A stretch of 64,000 bases of DNA from Pseudomonas borbori (GTDB lineage Bacteria > Pseudomonadota > Gammaproteobacteria > Pseudomonadales > Pseudomonadaceae), in the NCBI RefSeq assembly GCF_900115555.1, contig NZ_FOWX01000009.1:62001-126000 (forward strand). Reading direction: 5' to 3'. Within the stretch, counting starts at the first letter, position 1; every line of letters starts with the position of its first letter. Made by a program: the position numbers and the translations under genes. The notes beneath the pieces are model-generated. The model made no database searches and was not told the origin of the DNA. It saw nothing but the letters and a program-made list of their open reading frames with translations. Shown here piece after piece: positions 8,999 through 20,581 of this stretch.

Positions 8999-9352
8999 AT
9001 GAGTTGTACCAGCCGCAAGATCGATCAGCTGCGTTTGCAGATTCCGCGCTTCGACTGCGTGCCCGGCTGTCACGACTGTTGCGGGCCGGTCACCGCCTCG
9101 TCCGAGGAGATGGCTCGCCTGCCGGTGAAAAGCGACGCCGCGCATGATGCCGCGCTGGCCGAGCTGAATTGTGTGCACCTCGGGCCGCAGGGCTGTGAGG
9201 TGTATGACCAGCGACCGTTGATCTGTCGCCTGTTCGGCACCAGCAAAAGCCTGCCCTGTCCCCATGGCCGCGGGCCGGAGACGCCGGTCGAGGCGCAGGT
9301 CGAGCACCAGGTGCACCGGCTGATAGCCACGACCCGCCAGGTGTTGGTGTAG
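8999..9352 (+). CDS. YkgJ family zinc/iron-chelating cysteine cluster protein
   Basis: A 117-residue protein with eight cysteines in the YkgJ arrangement (C20, C24, C27, C28, C58, C66, C76, C87), around CVPGCHDCC and the motif GCEVYDQRPLICRLFG. The family is thought to bind zinc or an iron-sulphur cluster; its biochemical role is not established. ACAGGA stands 9 bp before the ATG. It is divergent from the pauB-like oxidase and followed by a repeat before dadR. The YkgJ identification is firm, the function unknown. Confidence 0.85.
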   Translation: MSCTSRKIDQLRLQIPRFDCVPGCHDCCGPVTASSEEMARLPVKSDAAHDAALAELNCVHLGPQGCEVYDQRPLICRLFGTSKSLPCPHGRGPETPVEAQVEHQVHRLIATTRQVLV

Positions 9353-9360
9353 GGCAGTGG

Positions 9361-9436
9361 CAAGCCATAAGCCATAAGCTGCAAGTAAGAGCGGAAAAGC
9401 CCCCCGACGGGGCCCATCCTGATTCGCTTGCAGCTC
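9361..9436. repeat. AAGCTGCAAG-type imperfect palindrome
   Basis: AGCTGCAAG and its inverse CTTGCAGCT face each other across a GC-rich hairpin (GCCCC / GGGGC) in the gap between the YkgJ gene and dadR. Related copies occur at 13551-13636 and 29268-29300. These are dispersed intergenic repeats of the sort common in Pseudomonas, and this copy may also act as a convergent terminator. Confidence 0.6.
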
Positions 9437-9439
9437 GCG

Positions 9440-9928
9440 TCACTCCGCAATCGGCAGGCTCAGGCTCTCCTTGACCTCTTCCATGACGATATAGCTCTTC
9501 GACTCGCGCACGTGCGGCAGCTTGAGCAGGATGTCGCCGAGCAGCTTGCGGTAGCTGGCCATCTCGTTGATCCGCGCCTTGACCAGATAGTCGAAGTCGC
9601 CGGAGACCAGGTGGCACTCCAGTACATGCGGCAGCTTGAGCACGGCGCGGCGGAATTCCTCGAAGGTGTCGCCGGACTTGTAGTCCAGGCTGATCTCGAC
9701 GAATACCAGCAGGCTGGCCTTGAGGTACTGCGGGTTGAGGCGGGCGTGGTAGCCCATGATGATGCCCTCGCGCTCCAGGCGCCGCACCCGCTCGGTGCAG
9801 GGGGTGGTCGACAGGCCGACCCGCTCGCCCAGTTCGGTGAAGGAGATGCGCCCGTCCTCCTGCAGCAGGCGCAGGATGTTGCGGTCGATCTTGTCCAGTT
9901 CGCGGCGGCTCTGATGCTGGGTACGCAT
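9440..9928 (-). CDS. dadR: Lrp/AsnC family regulator of D-alanine catabolism
   Basis: A 162-residue Lrp/AsnC regulator. The N-terminal helix-turn-helix spans about residues 10-60 (RNILRLLQEDGRISFTEL then GLSTTPCTERVRRLE), followed by an RAM ligand-binding domain with the core GDFDYLVKARI. The start at 9928 gives MRTQHQSRRELDKIDRNI; an in-frame start at 10042 adds 38 residues that overlap the promoter and are not conserved. It is divergent from dadA. In P. aeruginosa this neighbour, DadR, activates dadAX in response to L-alanine, so that role is expected here. Confidence 0.9.
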   Translation of the reverse strand: MRTQHQSRRELDKIDRNILRLLQEDGRISFTELGERVGLSTTPCTERVRRLEREGIIMGYHARLNPQYLKASLLVFVEISLDYKSGDTFEEFRRAVLKLPHVLECHLVSGDFDYLVKARINEMASYRKLLGDILLKLPHVRESKSYIVMEEVKESLSLPIAE

Positions 9929-9975
9929 GGGGGATGCCCCTCCGTAGAGGCGGTTTTTGCCAAGAATTCTCGCCA

Positions 9976-10024
9976 AATATAGTCCTATATATAGTGAAAG
10001 GCACTGGCTAATGCTCCATATACT
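9976..10024 (+). promoter_or_regulatory. dadA promoter with AT-rich palindrome
   Basis: A TATACT -10 box (10019-10024) has no recognisable -35. The perfect palindrome CTATATATAG (9985-9994), inside a longer AT-rich stretch (9976-9994), is centred about 41 bp upstream of the expected start near 10031. That is where an Lrp-type activator such as DadR would contact polymerase. Confidence 0.5.
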
Positions 10025-10083
10025 GCGCGCATCAACGCTCAAGATAAAAAGCGCCAGCGCATAGTCGCGGCGAGGAGATGACG

Positions 10084-11382
10084 ATGCGGGTTCTGGTATT
10101 GGGTAGTGGTGTAGTGGGTGTGGCCAGTGCGTACTACCTGGCGCGTCAGGGTTTCGAGGTGGTGGTGGTCGACCGTCAGGACGGCCCTGCCATGGAAACC
10201 AGTTTCGCCAACGCCGGTCAGGTCTCCCCGGGCTACGCTTCGCCCTGGGCGGCGCCGGGTGTGCCGTTGAAAGCCATCAAGTGGTTGCTGCAGAAGCACG
10301 CGCCGCTGGCGATCAAGGCCACTGCCGATATCGACCAATACCTGTGGATGGCGCAGATGCTGCGCAACTGCACCGCCAGCCGTTACGCGGTGAACAAGGA
10401 GCGCATGGTCCGCCTGTCCGAGTACAGCCGTGACTGCCTCGACGAACTGCGCAGCGAGACCGGCATCGGTTACGAAGGCCGCAGCCTGGGCACCACCCAG
10501 CTGTTCCGCACCCAGGCGCAGGTCGACAACGCGGCCAAGGACATCGCCGTGCTCAAGCAGTCCGGCGTGCCCTTCGAATTGCTCGACCGTGACGGCATTG
10601 CCCGCGTCGAACCGGCCCTGGCGGCAGTCAAGCACAAGCTGGCCGGCGCTCTGCGCCTGCCCAACGACCAGACCGGCGACTGCCAGATGTTCACCCTCAA
10701 GCTGGCCGAGATGGCCAGGCAGCTGGGTGTCGAATTCCGTTTCGGCCAGACCATCGAGCGTCTCGACAGTGCCGGCGACCGGATCAACGGCGTGTGGATC
10801 GATGGCAAGCTGGAAACCGCCGACCGCTACGTGCTGGCGCTGGGCAGTTACAGCCCGCAGTTGCTCAAGCCACTGGGCATTCGCGCGCCGATCTACCCGC
10901 TCAAGGGTTATTCGCTGACCGTGCCGATCAGCAACGGTGACATGGCGCCGACTTCGACCATTCTCGATGAAACCTACAAGGTCGCCATCACCCGCTTCGA
11001 CAACCGCATCCGTGTGGGCGGCATGGCGGAAATCGCCGGTTTCGACCTGAGCCTGAATCCGCGTCGCCGCGAGACCCTGGAGATGATCACCGCCGACCTC
11101 TATCCGCAAGGCGGCGACCTCGGGCAGGCCGAGTTCTGGACCGGTTTGCGTCCAGCCACGCCTGACGGCACGCCTATCGTCGGCGCTACCGCTTTCAGCA
11201 ATTTGTTCCTGAACACCGGTCACGGCACACTGGGCTGGACCATGGCCTGCGGCTCTGGCCGTTTCCTCGCCGACCTGATCAGCAAGAAACGCCCGCAGAT
11301 CAGCGCCGAAGGTCTGGATATCTTCCGTTACAGCCGTTCCCAGGAGACCCCGAAACATGCCAATCCAGCGCCTGCGCACTGA
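10084..11382 (+). CDS. dadA: D-amino acid dehydrogenase, small subunit
   Basis: DadA, a membrane-associated FAD enzyme that oxidises D-alanine (and other D-amino acids) to the keto acid and passes electrons to the respiratory chain. It has 432 residues, the standard length. The FAD-binding fold [20 protein letters not shown] is at the very N-terminus, and [18 protein letters not shown] closes the FAD site near the C-terminus. GAGGAG at 10072-10077 fits the ATG at 10084 better than the ATG at 10078, which would directly abut it. ridA begins inside its last codons and dadX follows, giving a dadA-ridA-dadX operon. Confidence 0.96.
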   Translation: MRVLVLGSGVVGVASAYYLARQGFEVVVVDRQDGPAMETSFANAGQVSPGYASPWAAPGVPLKAIKWLLQKHAPLAIKATADIDQYLWMAQMLRNCTASRYAVNKERMVRLSEYSRDCLDELRSETGIGYEGRSLGTTQLFRTQAQVDNAAKDIAVLKQSGVPFELLDRDGIARVEPALAAVKHKLAGALRLPNDQTGDCQMFTLKLAEMARQLGVEFRFGQTIERLDSAGDRINGVWIDGKLETADRYVLALGSYSPQLLKPLGIRAPIYPLKGYSLTVPISNGDMAPTSTILDETYKVAITRFDNRIRVGGMAEIAGFDLSLNPRRRETLEMITADLYPQGGDLGQAEFWTGLRPATPDGTPIVGATAFSNLFLNTGHGTLGWTMACGSGRFLADLISKKRPQISAEGLDIFRYSRSQETPKHANPAPAH

Positions 11383-11707
11383 AACCCGGTACAGCGAAAT
11401 CAATATCCACAATGGCACGGTCTACCTGGCCGGGCAGTTGGCGGATGATCACGGTGGCGACATCGTGCAGCAGACCCGCGAGACCCTGGCCAGCATCGAC
11501 GCGCTGCTGGCCGAGGCCGGCAGCGACAAGTCGCGCATCCTCTCGGTGACCATCTACCTCAAGGACATGGCGCGCGATTACGCCGGCCTCAACCAGGTCT
11601 GGGATGCCTGGGTCGCCGAAGGCCACGCGCCGGCCCGCGCCTGCGTCGAGGCGAAGATGTACCGGCCCGAGGTGCTGGTGGAGATGACCGTGGTGGCGGC
11701 GCAGTAG
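11357..11707 (+). CDS. RidA family reactive-intermediate deaminase
   Basis: A 116-residue RidA/YjgF/UK114 protein. Conserved segments are [10 protein letters not shown] near the N-terminus, SVTIYLKDM in the middle, and the active-site stretch [11 protein letters not shown] with the arginine that binds the substrate carboxylate. RidA enzymes hydrolyse reactive enamines and imines released by PLP and flavin enzymes, which suits its place between dadA and dadX. It overlaps the dadA 3' end by 26 bp, indicating translational coupling. P. aeruginosa has the homologue PA5303 at this place. Confidence 0.92.
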   Translation: MPIQRLRTETRYSEINIHNGTVYLAGQLADDHGGDIVQQTRETLASIDALLAEAGSDKSRILSVTIYLKDMARDYAGLNQVWDAWVAEGHAPARACVEAKMYRPEVLVEMTVVAAQ

Positions 11708-11736
11708 GCGTCTGGCCTGATAGTGTGTTGGCTTTC

Positions 11737-11763
11737 GCCCGGCTGTCCCGCCGGGCTTTTTTT
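11737..11763 (+). terminator. terminator between ridA and dadX
   Basis: A 7-bp GCCCGGC / GCCGGGC stem with a 6-nt loop ends in seven T residues. It should end or attenuate transcription from dadA-ridA; dadX then needs readthrough or its own promoter. Confidence 0.8.
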
Positions 11764-11822
11764 GCAACCATGGGGGCAGGCGTGCCCTGTACCCGCGATT
11801 AAACGACAAGAAGTGTCTAGCC

Positions 11823-12896
11823 ATGCGTCCTGCCCGTGCCCTGATCGACCTGCAAGCCCTGCGTCACAACTACCGACTGGCCCGTGAAGTGGCGGGCGCC
11901 AAGGCGCTCGCGGTGGTCAAGGCCGATGCCTACGGGCATGGTGCGGTGCGCTGTGCCCAGGCCCTGGAAGGCGAGGCCGACGGTTTCGCCGTGGCCTGCA
12001 TCGAAGAGGCGCTGCAGCTGCGCGAGGCCGGCATCCGCGCGCCCATCCTGTTGCTGGAAGGCTTCTTCGAGGCCGACGAACTGGCGCTGATCGAGCAGCA
12101 TGAGCTGTGGTGCGTGGTGCATGCGCTCTGGCAGGTCGAGGCCATCGAGCGCTCGGCCGTGCGCAAGCCGCTGACGGTGTGGCTGAAGCTGGATTCGGGC
12201 ATGCACCGGGTCGGTTTGCACCCGGCCGAGTACCAGGCCGCCTACCGGCGCCTGTTGGCCTGCGGCAGGGTGGCGAAGATCGTCCTGATGAGCCATTTCG
12301 CCCGCGCCGACGAGCTGGACTGCTCGCGCAGCGAGGAGCAGTTGGCGGTGTTCGAGCAGGCCCGCCAGGGTCTGGCGGCGGAGATCAGCCTGCGCAACTC
12401 GCCGGCCGTGCTCGGCTGGCCCGGCATCCCCAGTGACTGGGTGCGCCCCGGCATCATGCTCTACGGCGCCACCCCGTTCGAGCAGGAGCAGGCCCTGGCG
12501 GCGCGCCTGCAGCCGGTGATGACCCTGGAGTCGAAGGTCATCAGCGTGCGCGAACTGCCGGCCGGCGAGCCGGTCGGCTATGGCGCGCGCTTCGTCACCG
12601 AACGGCCGACCCGGGTCGGCGTGGTTGCCATGGGCTATGCCGACGGCTATCCGCGGCATGCGCCGAGCGGCACGCCGGTGGCGATCGATGGCCAGCTCAG
12701 CCGGCTGATCGGCCGGGTGTCGATGGACATGCTCTGCGTCGATCTCAGCGATCTGCCGCAAACCGGCCTCGGCAGCCGGGTCGAACTCTGGGGCAAACAG
12801 GTCCTCGCCAGCGACGTGGCGGTTTGTGCGGGCACCATTCCTTATCAGATTTTCTGCAATTTGCGCCGGGTACCGCTGCTCTATTGCGAAGCCTGA
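11823..12896 (+). CDS. dadX: catabolic alanine racemase
   Basis: A PLP-dependent alanine racemase of 357 residues, the length of DadX. PLP forms its Schiff base with K33 ([10 protein letters not shown]), and the second catalytic base is Y253 (VGYGARF). It converts L-alanine to D-alanine, the DadA substrate, so the pair degrades alanine to pyruvate. The dadA linkage marks this as the catabolic racemase rather than Alr. AAGAAGTG precedes the ATG. A strong terminator lies between it and ridA. Confidence 0.95.
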   Translation: MRPARALIDLQALRHNYRLAREVAGAKALAVVKADAYGHGAVRCAQALEGEADGFAVACIEEALQLREAGIRAPILLLEGFFEADELALIEQHELWCVVHALWQVEAIERSAVRKPLTVWLKLDSGMHRVGLHPAEYQAAYRRLLACGRVAKIVLMSHFARADELDCSRSEEQLAVFEQARQGLAAEISLRNSPAVLGWPGIPSDWVRPGIMLYGATPFEQEQALAARLQPVMTLESKVISVRELPAGEPVGYGARFVTERPTRVGVVAMGYADGYPRHAPSGTPVAIDGQLSRLIGRVSMDMLCVDLSDLPQTGLGSRVELWGKQVLASDVAVCAGTIPYQIFCNLRRVPLLYCEA

Positions 12897-12954
12897 GAGG
12901 CTGCTGGGCAGAATTTACGACCAGGGTGTTGTAAATACCGAACGCTGTTGCCAT

Positions 12955-12976
12955 GATACGGACACTTTTCCGTATC
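12955..12976. promoter_or_regulatory. 22-bp inverted repeat before the PauR-like gene
   Basis: GATACGGA (12955-12962) and TCCGTATC (12969-12976) form a perfect 8-bp inverted repeat with a 6-bp spacer, ending 20 bp before the start codon. Position and symmetry suit an operator for autoregulation by the encoded XRE/cupin protein; this is inference. Confidence 0.55.
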
Positions 12977-12996
12977 TTCCCTAGGGGGCTCCAGTA

Positions 12997-13545
12997 TTGG
13001 ACGTCGGCGTTCGACTGCAATCCATTCGCAAACTCAAAGGCTTGTCCCAGCGTGAACTCGCCAAGCGGGCCGGCGTCACCAACAGCACCATCTCGATGAT
13101 CGAGAAGAACAGCGTGAGTCCCTCGATCAGTTCGCTGAAAAAGGTGTTGGCGGGCATCCCCATGTCGTTGGTGGAGTTCTTCTCCCTGGATGCGGAGCAG
13201 GACAATCATACCCAGGTGGTGTACCGGGCAGCCGAGCTCACGGATATCCACAGTGGCGCGATCAGCATGAAACTGGTGGGCAAGACTCACCCGAATCGGG
13301 CGATTACCCTGCTCGACGAAACCTATCCGGCCGGCTCCGATACCGGTGACGATATGTACACCCATGACGGTGAGGAGACCGGTCTGCTGGTGGAAGGGCG
13401 TCTCGAGCTGACCGTCGGTGAGGAGGTGTTCATCCTCGAGCCGGGCGACAGTTACTATTTCGAGAGCAGCAAACCTCACCGCTTTCGCAATCCGTTCGAC
13501 CAGCCGGCGCGGTTGATCAGCGCCACTACACCGGCGAATTTCTAG
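12997..13545 (+). CDS. pauR: XRE/cupin transcriptional regulator, PauR/PuuR-like
   Basis: A 182-residue regulator with an XRE helix-turn-helix at about 9-60 (LSQRELAKRAGVTNSTIS, then MIEKNSVSPSISSLKKVL) and a C-terminal cupin at about 108-178 (THDGEETGLLVEGRLEL, then PHRFRNPFDQPARL). This is the layout of PuuR and of P. aeruginosa PauR (PA5301), the repressor of polyamine catabolism that senses polyamine compounds. The start is TTG, preceded by TAGGGGG; no in-frame ATG would keep the conserved DVGVRLQSIRKLKG. Its targets probably include the pau-type genes at 2.9 and 7.5 kb. Confidence 0.9.
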   Translation: MDVGVRLQSIRKLKGLSQRELAKRAGVTNSTISMIEKNSVSPSISSLKKVLAGIPMSLVEFFSLDAEQDNHTQVVYRAAELTDIHSGAISMKLVGKTHPNRAITLLDETYPAGSDTGDDMYTHDGEETGLLVEGRLELTVGEEVFILEPGDSYYFESSKPHRFRNPFDQPARLISATTPANF

Positions 13546-13550
13546 GAACG

Positions 13551-13636
13551 CAGCTGCAAGCCGCAAGCTTCAAGCTGCAAGTAAAAGCACGACTGCGGGC
13601 CGCTTATAGCTTGTGGCTTGAAGCTTGCCGCTGCCG
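13551..13636. repeat. AAGCTTCAAGCTGCAAG palindromic repeat
   Basis: CAGCTGCAAGCCGCAAGCTT on one side and AGCTTGTGGCTTGAAGCTTG on the other make a long imperfect inverted repeat around a GC-rich centre. It fills the gap between the pauR-like gene and cytochrome c5. Copies of the same motif lie at 9361-9436 and 29268-29300. Confidence 0.7.
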
Positions 13637-13679
13637 CACTGCGACAATCAGGGTTGTTTCAGCCCGGCAGGCTTCCCGT

Positions 13680-13685
13680 TATACT
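13680..13685 (+). promoter_or_regulatory. -10 box of the cytochrome c5 gene
   Basis: TATACT stands 58 bp before the start codon. A weak TTGTTT (13654-13659) is too far for an ideal -35, so only the -10 is convincing. Confidence 0.4.
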
Positions 13686-13742
13686 GTCGCCCGCTCGCGA
13701 AACCGTGGCCGCGGGCGTGACTAGCCACGATGAGGGTGTACC

Positions 13743-14159
13743 GTGAATCTGATTAAGAAAATGCTGGTAGCGCCGGCTGCCGTCTTGGCCCTGTGGGCAG
13801 TGACTGCTCAGGCCACGACCGATGAGGCCATTGCCGAGCGCCTGAAACCGGTGGGTGAAGTCTGCATCATGGGCGAAGAGTGCAAGGGCGTCGGCGCGGT
13901 GGCGGTTGCCGCTGGCGGGGCCGCACGTACTGCCGATGACATCATTGCTGCGCACTGCGGCGCGTGCCATACCCCGGGTATCCTCGATGCACCGAAGGTT
14001 GGTGATACCGCCGCCTGGCAGGCTCGCGCCACCAATGGCATCGACGGTCTGTTGGCGAATGCCATCTCCGGCCTCAACTCCATGCCGCCGAAAGGCACCT
14101 GCAATGACTGCTCGGATGACGAGCTGCGTGCTGCCATCGAGAAGATGTCCGGCCTGTAA
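13743..14159 (+). CDS. cycB: cytochrome c5
   Basis: A periplasmic class I c-type cytochrome of 138 residues. A Sec signal peptide covers about 1-24 (LVAPAAVLALWAVTAQA). Heme is bound at CGACH (72-76), and Met114 in LNSMPPKG is the sixth ligand. C120 and C123 (GTCNDCSDDEL) form the disulphide typical of cytochrome c5. It carries electrons between the bc1 complex and terminal oxidases or reductases. P. aeruginosa cycB (PA5300) has the same place. Confidence 0.93.
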   Translation: MNLIKKMLVAPAAVLALWAVTAQATTDEAIAERLKPVGEVCIMGEECKGVGAVAVAAGGAARTADDIIAAHCGACHTPGILDAPKVGDTAAWQARATNGIDGLLANAISGLNSMPPKGTCNDCSDDELRAAIEKMSGL

Positions 14160-14177
14160 GGCGACATCGACACAAAG

Positions 14178-14201
14178 AAACCGCCTGAGGGCGGTTTTTT
14201 T
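14178..14201 (+). terminator. terminator after cytochrome c5, probably bidirectional
   Basis: An 8-bp AAACCGCC / GGCGGTTT stem with a 4-nt loop is followed by a T run. On the minus strand the stem is followed by TTTCTTTG, so it could also end the rep-xpt transcript. Confidence 0.85.
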
Positions 14202-14283
14202 GTGTGCGCAGGCCTGCCTCATGCGTCGCAAGCGGTGGCCTGCCGTGGCGCTCCCTGCGGGACGGGCGCGCGCCCGATCCGGT

Positions 14284-16894
<2,611 letters not shown>

Positions 16895-17163
16895 CGGATC
16901 AATCGCCAGGGGGGAGTGGGCGCGCATTTTAGCAGGCTCTGCGATTTGTGCCTGAATCCTCTGGCGTTGTGCGATGGAGTACATGCTGGCAGTACGCCAC
17001 GCTTGGTTATTCTGTGTAATCCAGTACTCTGCTGCCACTTGTCGGTTTTTTGTCTTTATCGCAGGATGCACGGCAACAACACTCGGATGTGCATGATTAG
17101 ACGCCAGTTACGACGCACAAGGGCGCTATGCCGCCGACTATCTTTGAGGCCTGGGGAGGTTGA

Positions 17164-18837
17164 TTGTCCGCGCTCGACGAACCCTTGCGGTTGGTTCTGC
17201 TGGCTGAAACGCCAGAATGGCCCGAGCTATTGCGCGAGCGGCTAGGCGCCTTGGGCAGTATCTTCCCGCTGATTACCGCGCCCACCTGGGCGGCGGCCAG
17301 CAGCCTGTTCGATAGCCGGGTCAATGGTCTGCTGCTGACCACCGAGGCGCGCCGGCCAGCGCCGGGGATCTGTCCTCTGCCGATTATCTTGCTGCTTGAA
17401 GAAGAACCTGCCGAAGCGCCGGCTGGGGTCTGCGACTGGCTGGTGCGTGACGGCCTGAGCGTCGATGTGCTGCGCCGCTGCCTGCGCTATGTGCGCGAGC
17501 AGGGCCGCCTGCAGGAAACCCTGCAGTGCCTGGCCGAGCAGGATGCGCTGACCGGCATCGCCAATCGACAGGGCTTCCAGACCCTGCTTGCCGCGCGCCT
17601 GGCCGAATGCCAGGGCCGCGGCCTGGCGCTCGCCCATCTCGATCTGGACAATTTCCGCCACGCCAACGATGCCCTCGGCCACCAGGCCGGCGATCAGCTG
17701 ATCCGGCAAGTGGTGACGCGACTCAAGGCGCAACTGCAGTCCGGGGATCAGATCGCCCGCCTGGGTGGCGACGAGTTTGCCCTGCTCCTCGATGTGCGCA
17801 GCGACCCGCAGCGTCTGCCGCGCCTGGCCGAGCGCCTTAGCGAAGTCCTGGCCGAGCCCTACTGGGTCGACGGCGAAAGCCTGTTGATCGGTTGCAGCAT
17901 CGGCCTGGCCTACGCCCGTGCCGATGGCGGCGCCGACCCGCTGATGTGGCATGCGCACATCGCCATGCAGCAGGCCAAGAGCCAGCAAGGCTGTACCTTC
18001 CACGTCTTCGACGAACGGATCAATCGCGGCGCGCGCAGCCAGGCCGAGCTGGAAAGCGAGCTGCGCAGGGCCCTGCGCCGCGACGAGCTGGAGCTGCATT
18101 ATCAGCCGCGCCTGTGTCTGCAGACGGGGCGCATTGTCGGCCTGGAAGCGCTGGTGCGTTGGCGCCACCGCGAGCGCGGTCTGCTGGCGCCGAACGAATT
18201 CGTGCCGCTGGCCGAGGAAAGCGGGCTGATCGTGCCCCTCGGCTACTGGGTGATTTCCCGTGCCCTGCGTGATATGCAATGGCTGCTAGGCCGCGGTCTG
18301 CCGGCGTTGCACATGGCGGTCAACCTGTCGTTCCGCCAGTTCCAGGACAGCCAGCTGTTGCCGACCCTCAGCCGCCTGATCGCGGAGCGCGGCGTCGATG
18401 CGCGCTGGCTTGAGTTCGAGTTGACCGAGACCGCGGTGATGCGCCGCAGCGATCAGGTGCAGCAGACCATGCTGGCGCTCGGTCGACTGGGGGTGCGCTT
18501 TTCCCTGGACGACTTCGGCACGGGTTTCTCCTCCTTCGTCCACCTCAGCAGCCTGCCGATCGCCCTGCTGAAGATCGACAAGAGTTTCGTCGGCGACATG
18601 CACGAGCGCCCGGAGAGTCGTCAGCTGGTCCGCGCGATGATCAATCTGGCCCACAACCTCAATCTGCAGGTGGTCGGCGAAGGCGTGGAAAACGCCGAGC
18701 AACTGGCGCTGCTGCGCGAGTTCGGCTGCGACCAGGCGCAGGGTTACCTGATCAGCAAGGCCCTGCCGTTGAGCGAGTTGGCGCGCTTCCTGGTGTTCGG
18801 CATGCGCCAGCCGCTGCTCGGCTTGCTCCAGCCCTGA
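17164..18837 (+). CDS. cytoplasmic GGDEF-EAL protein
   Basis: A 557-residue cyclic di-GMP enzyme without membrane segments. Residues 1-110 look like a degenerate receiver domain with no phosphate-accepting pattern. The GGDEF domain has an intact GGDEF at 201-205 but no RxxD inhibitory site before it (QSGD instead). The EAL domain has EAL at 328-330 and DDFGTG near 455, consistent with an active phosphodiesterase. The homologue at this place in P. aeruginosa is PA5295 (ProE), reported as a phosphodiesterase. The start is TTG behind GGGGAGGT. Net direction of activity cannot be decided from sequence. Confidence 0.9.
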   Translation: MSALDEPLRLVLLAETPEWPELLRERLGALGSIFPLITAPTWAAASSLFDSRVNGLLLTTEARRPAPGICPLPIILLLEEEPAEAPAGVCDWLVRDGLSVDVLRRCLRYVREQGRLQETLQCLAEQDALTGIANRQGFQTLLAARLAECQGRGLALAHLDLDNFRHANDALGHQAGDQLIRQVVTRLKAQLQSGDQIARLGGDEFALLLDVRSDPQRLPRLAERLSEVLAEPYWVDGESLLIGCSIGLAYARADGGADPLMWHAHIAMQQAKSQQGCTFHVFDERINRGARSQAELESELRRALRRDELELHYQPRLCLQTGRIVGLEALVRWRHRERGLLAPNEFVPLAEESGLIVPLGYWVISRALRDMQWLLGRGLPALHMAVNLSFRQFQDSQLLPTLSRLIAERGVDARWLEFELTETAVMRRSDQVQQTMLALGRLGVRFSLDDFGTGFSSFVHLSSLPIALLKIDKSFVGDMHERPESRQLVRAMINLAHNLNLQVVGEGVENAEQLALLREFGCDQAQGYLISKALPLSELARFLVFGMRQPLLGLLQP

Positions 18838-18865
18838 TGGGGCGCTCTGGTAGATTCTATGACCT

Positions 18866-18940
18866 CGTAGGGTGGAGGTAATCCGGGTGGGGTAATCCCG
18901 GATTGCACCGAGGTTTATCCGGGCTGCGAGGCTGTCGGGA
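18866..18940. repeat. TAGGGTGGA-type palindromic repeat
   Basis: CGTAGGGTGGAGGTAATCCG followed by CCCGGATTGCACC and GGTTTATCCGGG form imperfect inverted repeats. This is the short intergenic palindrome family frequent in Pseudomonas. It sits between the GGDEF-EAL gene and a second, differently sequenced copy. Confidence 0.6.
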
Positions 18941-18990
18941 TTGCTCAATCCCTGATCCTGTCATGCTGTGCGCGCCGCCGGACGCAGCTG

Positions 18991-19075
18991 CGTAGGGTGC
19001 GCTGCGCGCACCAGTTCCAGCCTCGGTGCGAAACGCTCCGGTGCGCACAGCCTAGGCGGCCCCGCGCGCCCTACG
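18991..19075. repeat. TAGGGTGCGC palindromic repeat overlapping the MATE stop codon
   Basis: An 85-bp element opens with CGTAGGGTGCGC and closes with GCGCGCCCTACG, with internal GCGCACCAG / GGTGCGCAC arms. Its right edge includes CTA at 19071-19073, which is the TAG stop codon of the MATE gene on the minus strand. A shorter copy lies at 21613-21673. Confidence 0.75.
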
Positions 19076-20459
19076 AGAGGCAGGCCTCTCCTGTCAGTCG
19101 CGTCGGTCGCAGCAAGCGAGCGCACTTCCACTCGAAACCCAGGCTCAGGCCTATGGCTGCGCACGCCAGACCGCTGGCCAGGCCCCACCACACCCCTCGC
19201 GCCCCCCAGTCCAGCGCAAAGGCCAGGGTCCAGGCCAGCGGCGCACCGATCAGCCAGTAGCAGCCGAGGCCGACGAAGAAGGTGGTCTTGGCGTCCCTGA
19301 GGCCACGAATCGCGCCCATGGCGATGGTCTGGATGCCGTCGAAGAACTCGAACCAGGCGGCAATCGCCAGTAGCGCGACAGCCAGGGCCGTCACCTCGGC
19401 GTAGGCCGGGTCGAGACGGTCGAGAAACAGGCCCACCACCCACTGCGGCGCCAGCCAGAACAAGGCGGCGAAACCGAGCATGCAGGCCGCGCCGAGGCCG
19501 ATGCCCAGGCGCCCGGCACGCTGCGCGTCGCGCAAACGACCGGCGCCGAAGTGCTGGCCGATGCGGAAGGTCACCGCGTAGGACAGCCCCACCGGCACCA
19601 TGAAGGCCACGTACACCGACATGATCGCAATCTGATGAGCAGCCAGTTGCAGGCTGCCGAGCGCGCCCATGCACAGGGCGGCGAAGGCGAACAGGCCGGC
19701 CTCCACCGCATAGGTGCCGCCAATCGGCAGGCCCAGGCGCAGCAGTTCTTTCAACTCGCTCCAGGCCGGGCGCAGCAGGCCGCGCCCCAGCGGGTAGCCG
19801 GCATAGGCGCTGTGGCGCAGCACGTGCCAGGCCAGCAACAGGGCCATGAGGTTCATCACCAGCGCGGTGACCAGGCCGATGCCGGCCAGGCCCAGGTGCG
19901 GCAGGCCGAACCAGCCCTCGATCAGTGCGTAGTTGAGGACCAGGTTGGCCAGTGCGCCACCGATGCTGATCGCCATCACCGGGCCGGGCCGGCCGATCGC
20001 GGCGGTAAAACCGCGCAGCGCCATAAAGCTCATATAGCCGGGCAGGGCGAAGACCAGGGGGGCGAGAAACTGCATGGCGGCCGTGACGTTTTCCGGCAAC
20101 TGGCCGAAATACAAGAGCGCCGGTTCAAGGTGCCACAGGCTCACTCCGGCCAGTAACGCCAACCCCCAGCCCAGCCACAGGCCATTCTGGGTCAGGCGGG
20201 TGACGCCGGCCGCATCGCTGGCGCCGTGACGGATGGCCACCAGATTGCCGACCGCGGCGATCACGCCGACGCAGAAGATCGACACGAAGGCATAGCTGGC
20301 CGCGCCCAGGCCGCCGCCGGCCAAGGCCTGCGGGCCGAGCAGGCCCATCATCACGGTGTCGGTAAAGACCATTAGGACGTGCGCCAGCTGGGCGGCGATC
20401 AGGGGGCCGGCCAGGCGCAGGATAGCGCCGAGTTCGTCGCGAAAAGCGTGCAGCATCAT
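19071..20459 (-). CDS. MATE family multidrug efflux transporter
   Basis: A 462-residue protein with about twelve membrane helices of the multidrug and toxic compound extrusion family. N-terminal IAAQLAHVLMVFTDTVMMG and the internal pseudo-repeat VEAGLFAFAALCMGALGS show the NorM-type pattern. These antiporters use sodium or proton gradients to expel cationic drugs. It is divergent from a LysR regulator that may control it, matching P. aeruginosa PA5294-PA5293. Oddly, its last codons run into a dispersed repeat that supplies the stop, so the C-terminus may be altered from the ancestral one. Confidence 0.9.
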   Translation of the reverse strand: MMLHAFRDELGAILRLAGPLIAAQLAHVLMVFTDTVMMGLLGPQALAGGGLGAASYAFVSIFCVGVIAAVGNLVAIRHGASDAAGVTRLTQNGLWLGWGLALLAGVSLWHLEPALLYFGQLPENVTAAMQFLAPLVFALPGYMSFMALRGFTAAIGRPGPVMAISIGGALANLVLNYALIEGWFGLPHLGLAGIGLVTALVMNLMALLLAWHVLRHSAYAGYPLGRGLLRPAWSELKELLRLGLPIGGTYAVEAGLFAFAALCMGALGSLQLAAHQIAIMSVYVAFMVPVGLSYAVTFRIGQHFGAGRLRDAQRAGRLGIGLGAACMLGFAALFWLAPQWVVGLFLDRLDPAYAEVTALAVALLAIAAWFEFFDGIQTIAMGAIRGLRDAKTTFFVGLGCYWLIGAPLAWTLAFALDWGARGVWWGLASGLACAAIGLSLGFEWKCARLLRPTRLTGEACLS

Positions 20460-20581
20460 GAGTATGGCTCAGTGAGAAGGCTTGCCCGGGTTGTCCGGGT
20501 GGGCGGAGAATGACGCTATTCTCTTGAGTCTTCAGCGCTCGCACAAAAGGAAAAAAATGATCTCAGGCATGATTAATACTC

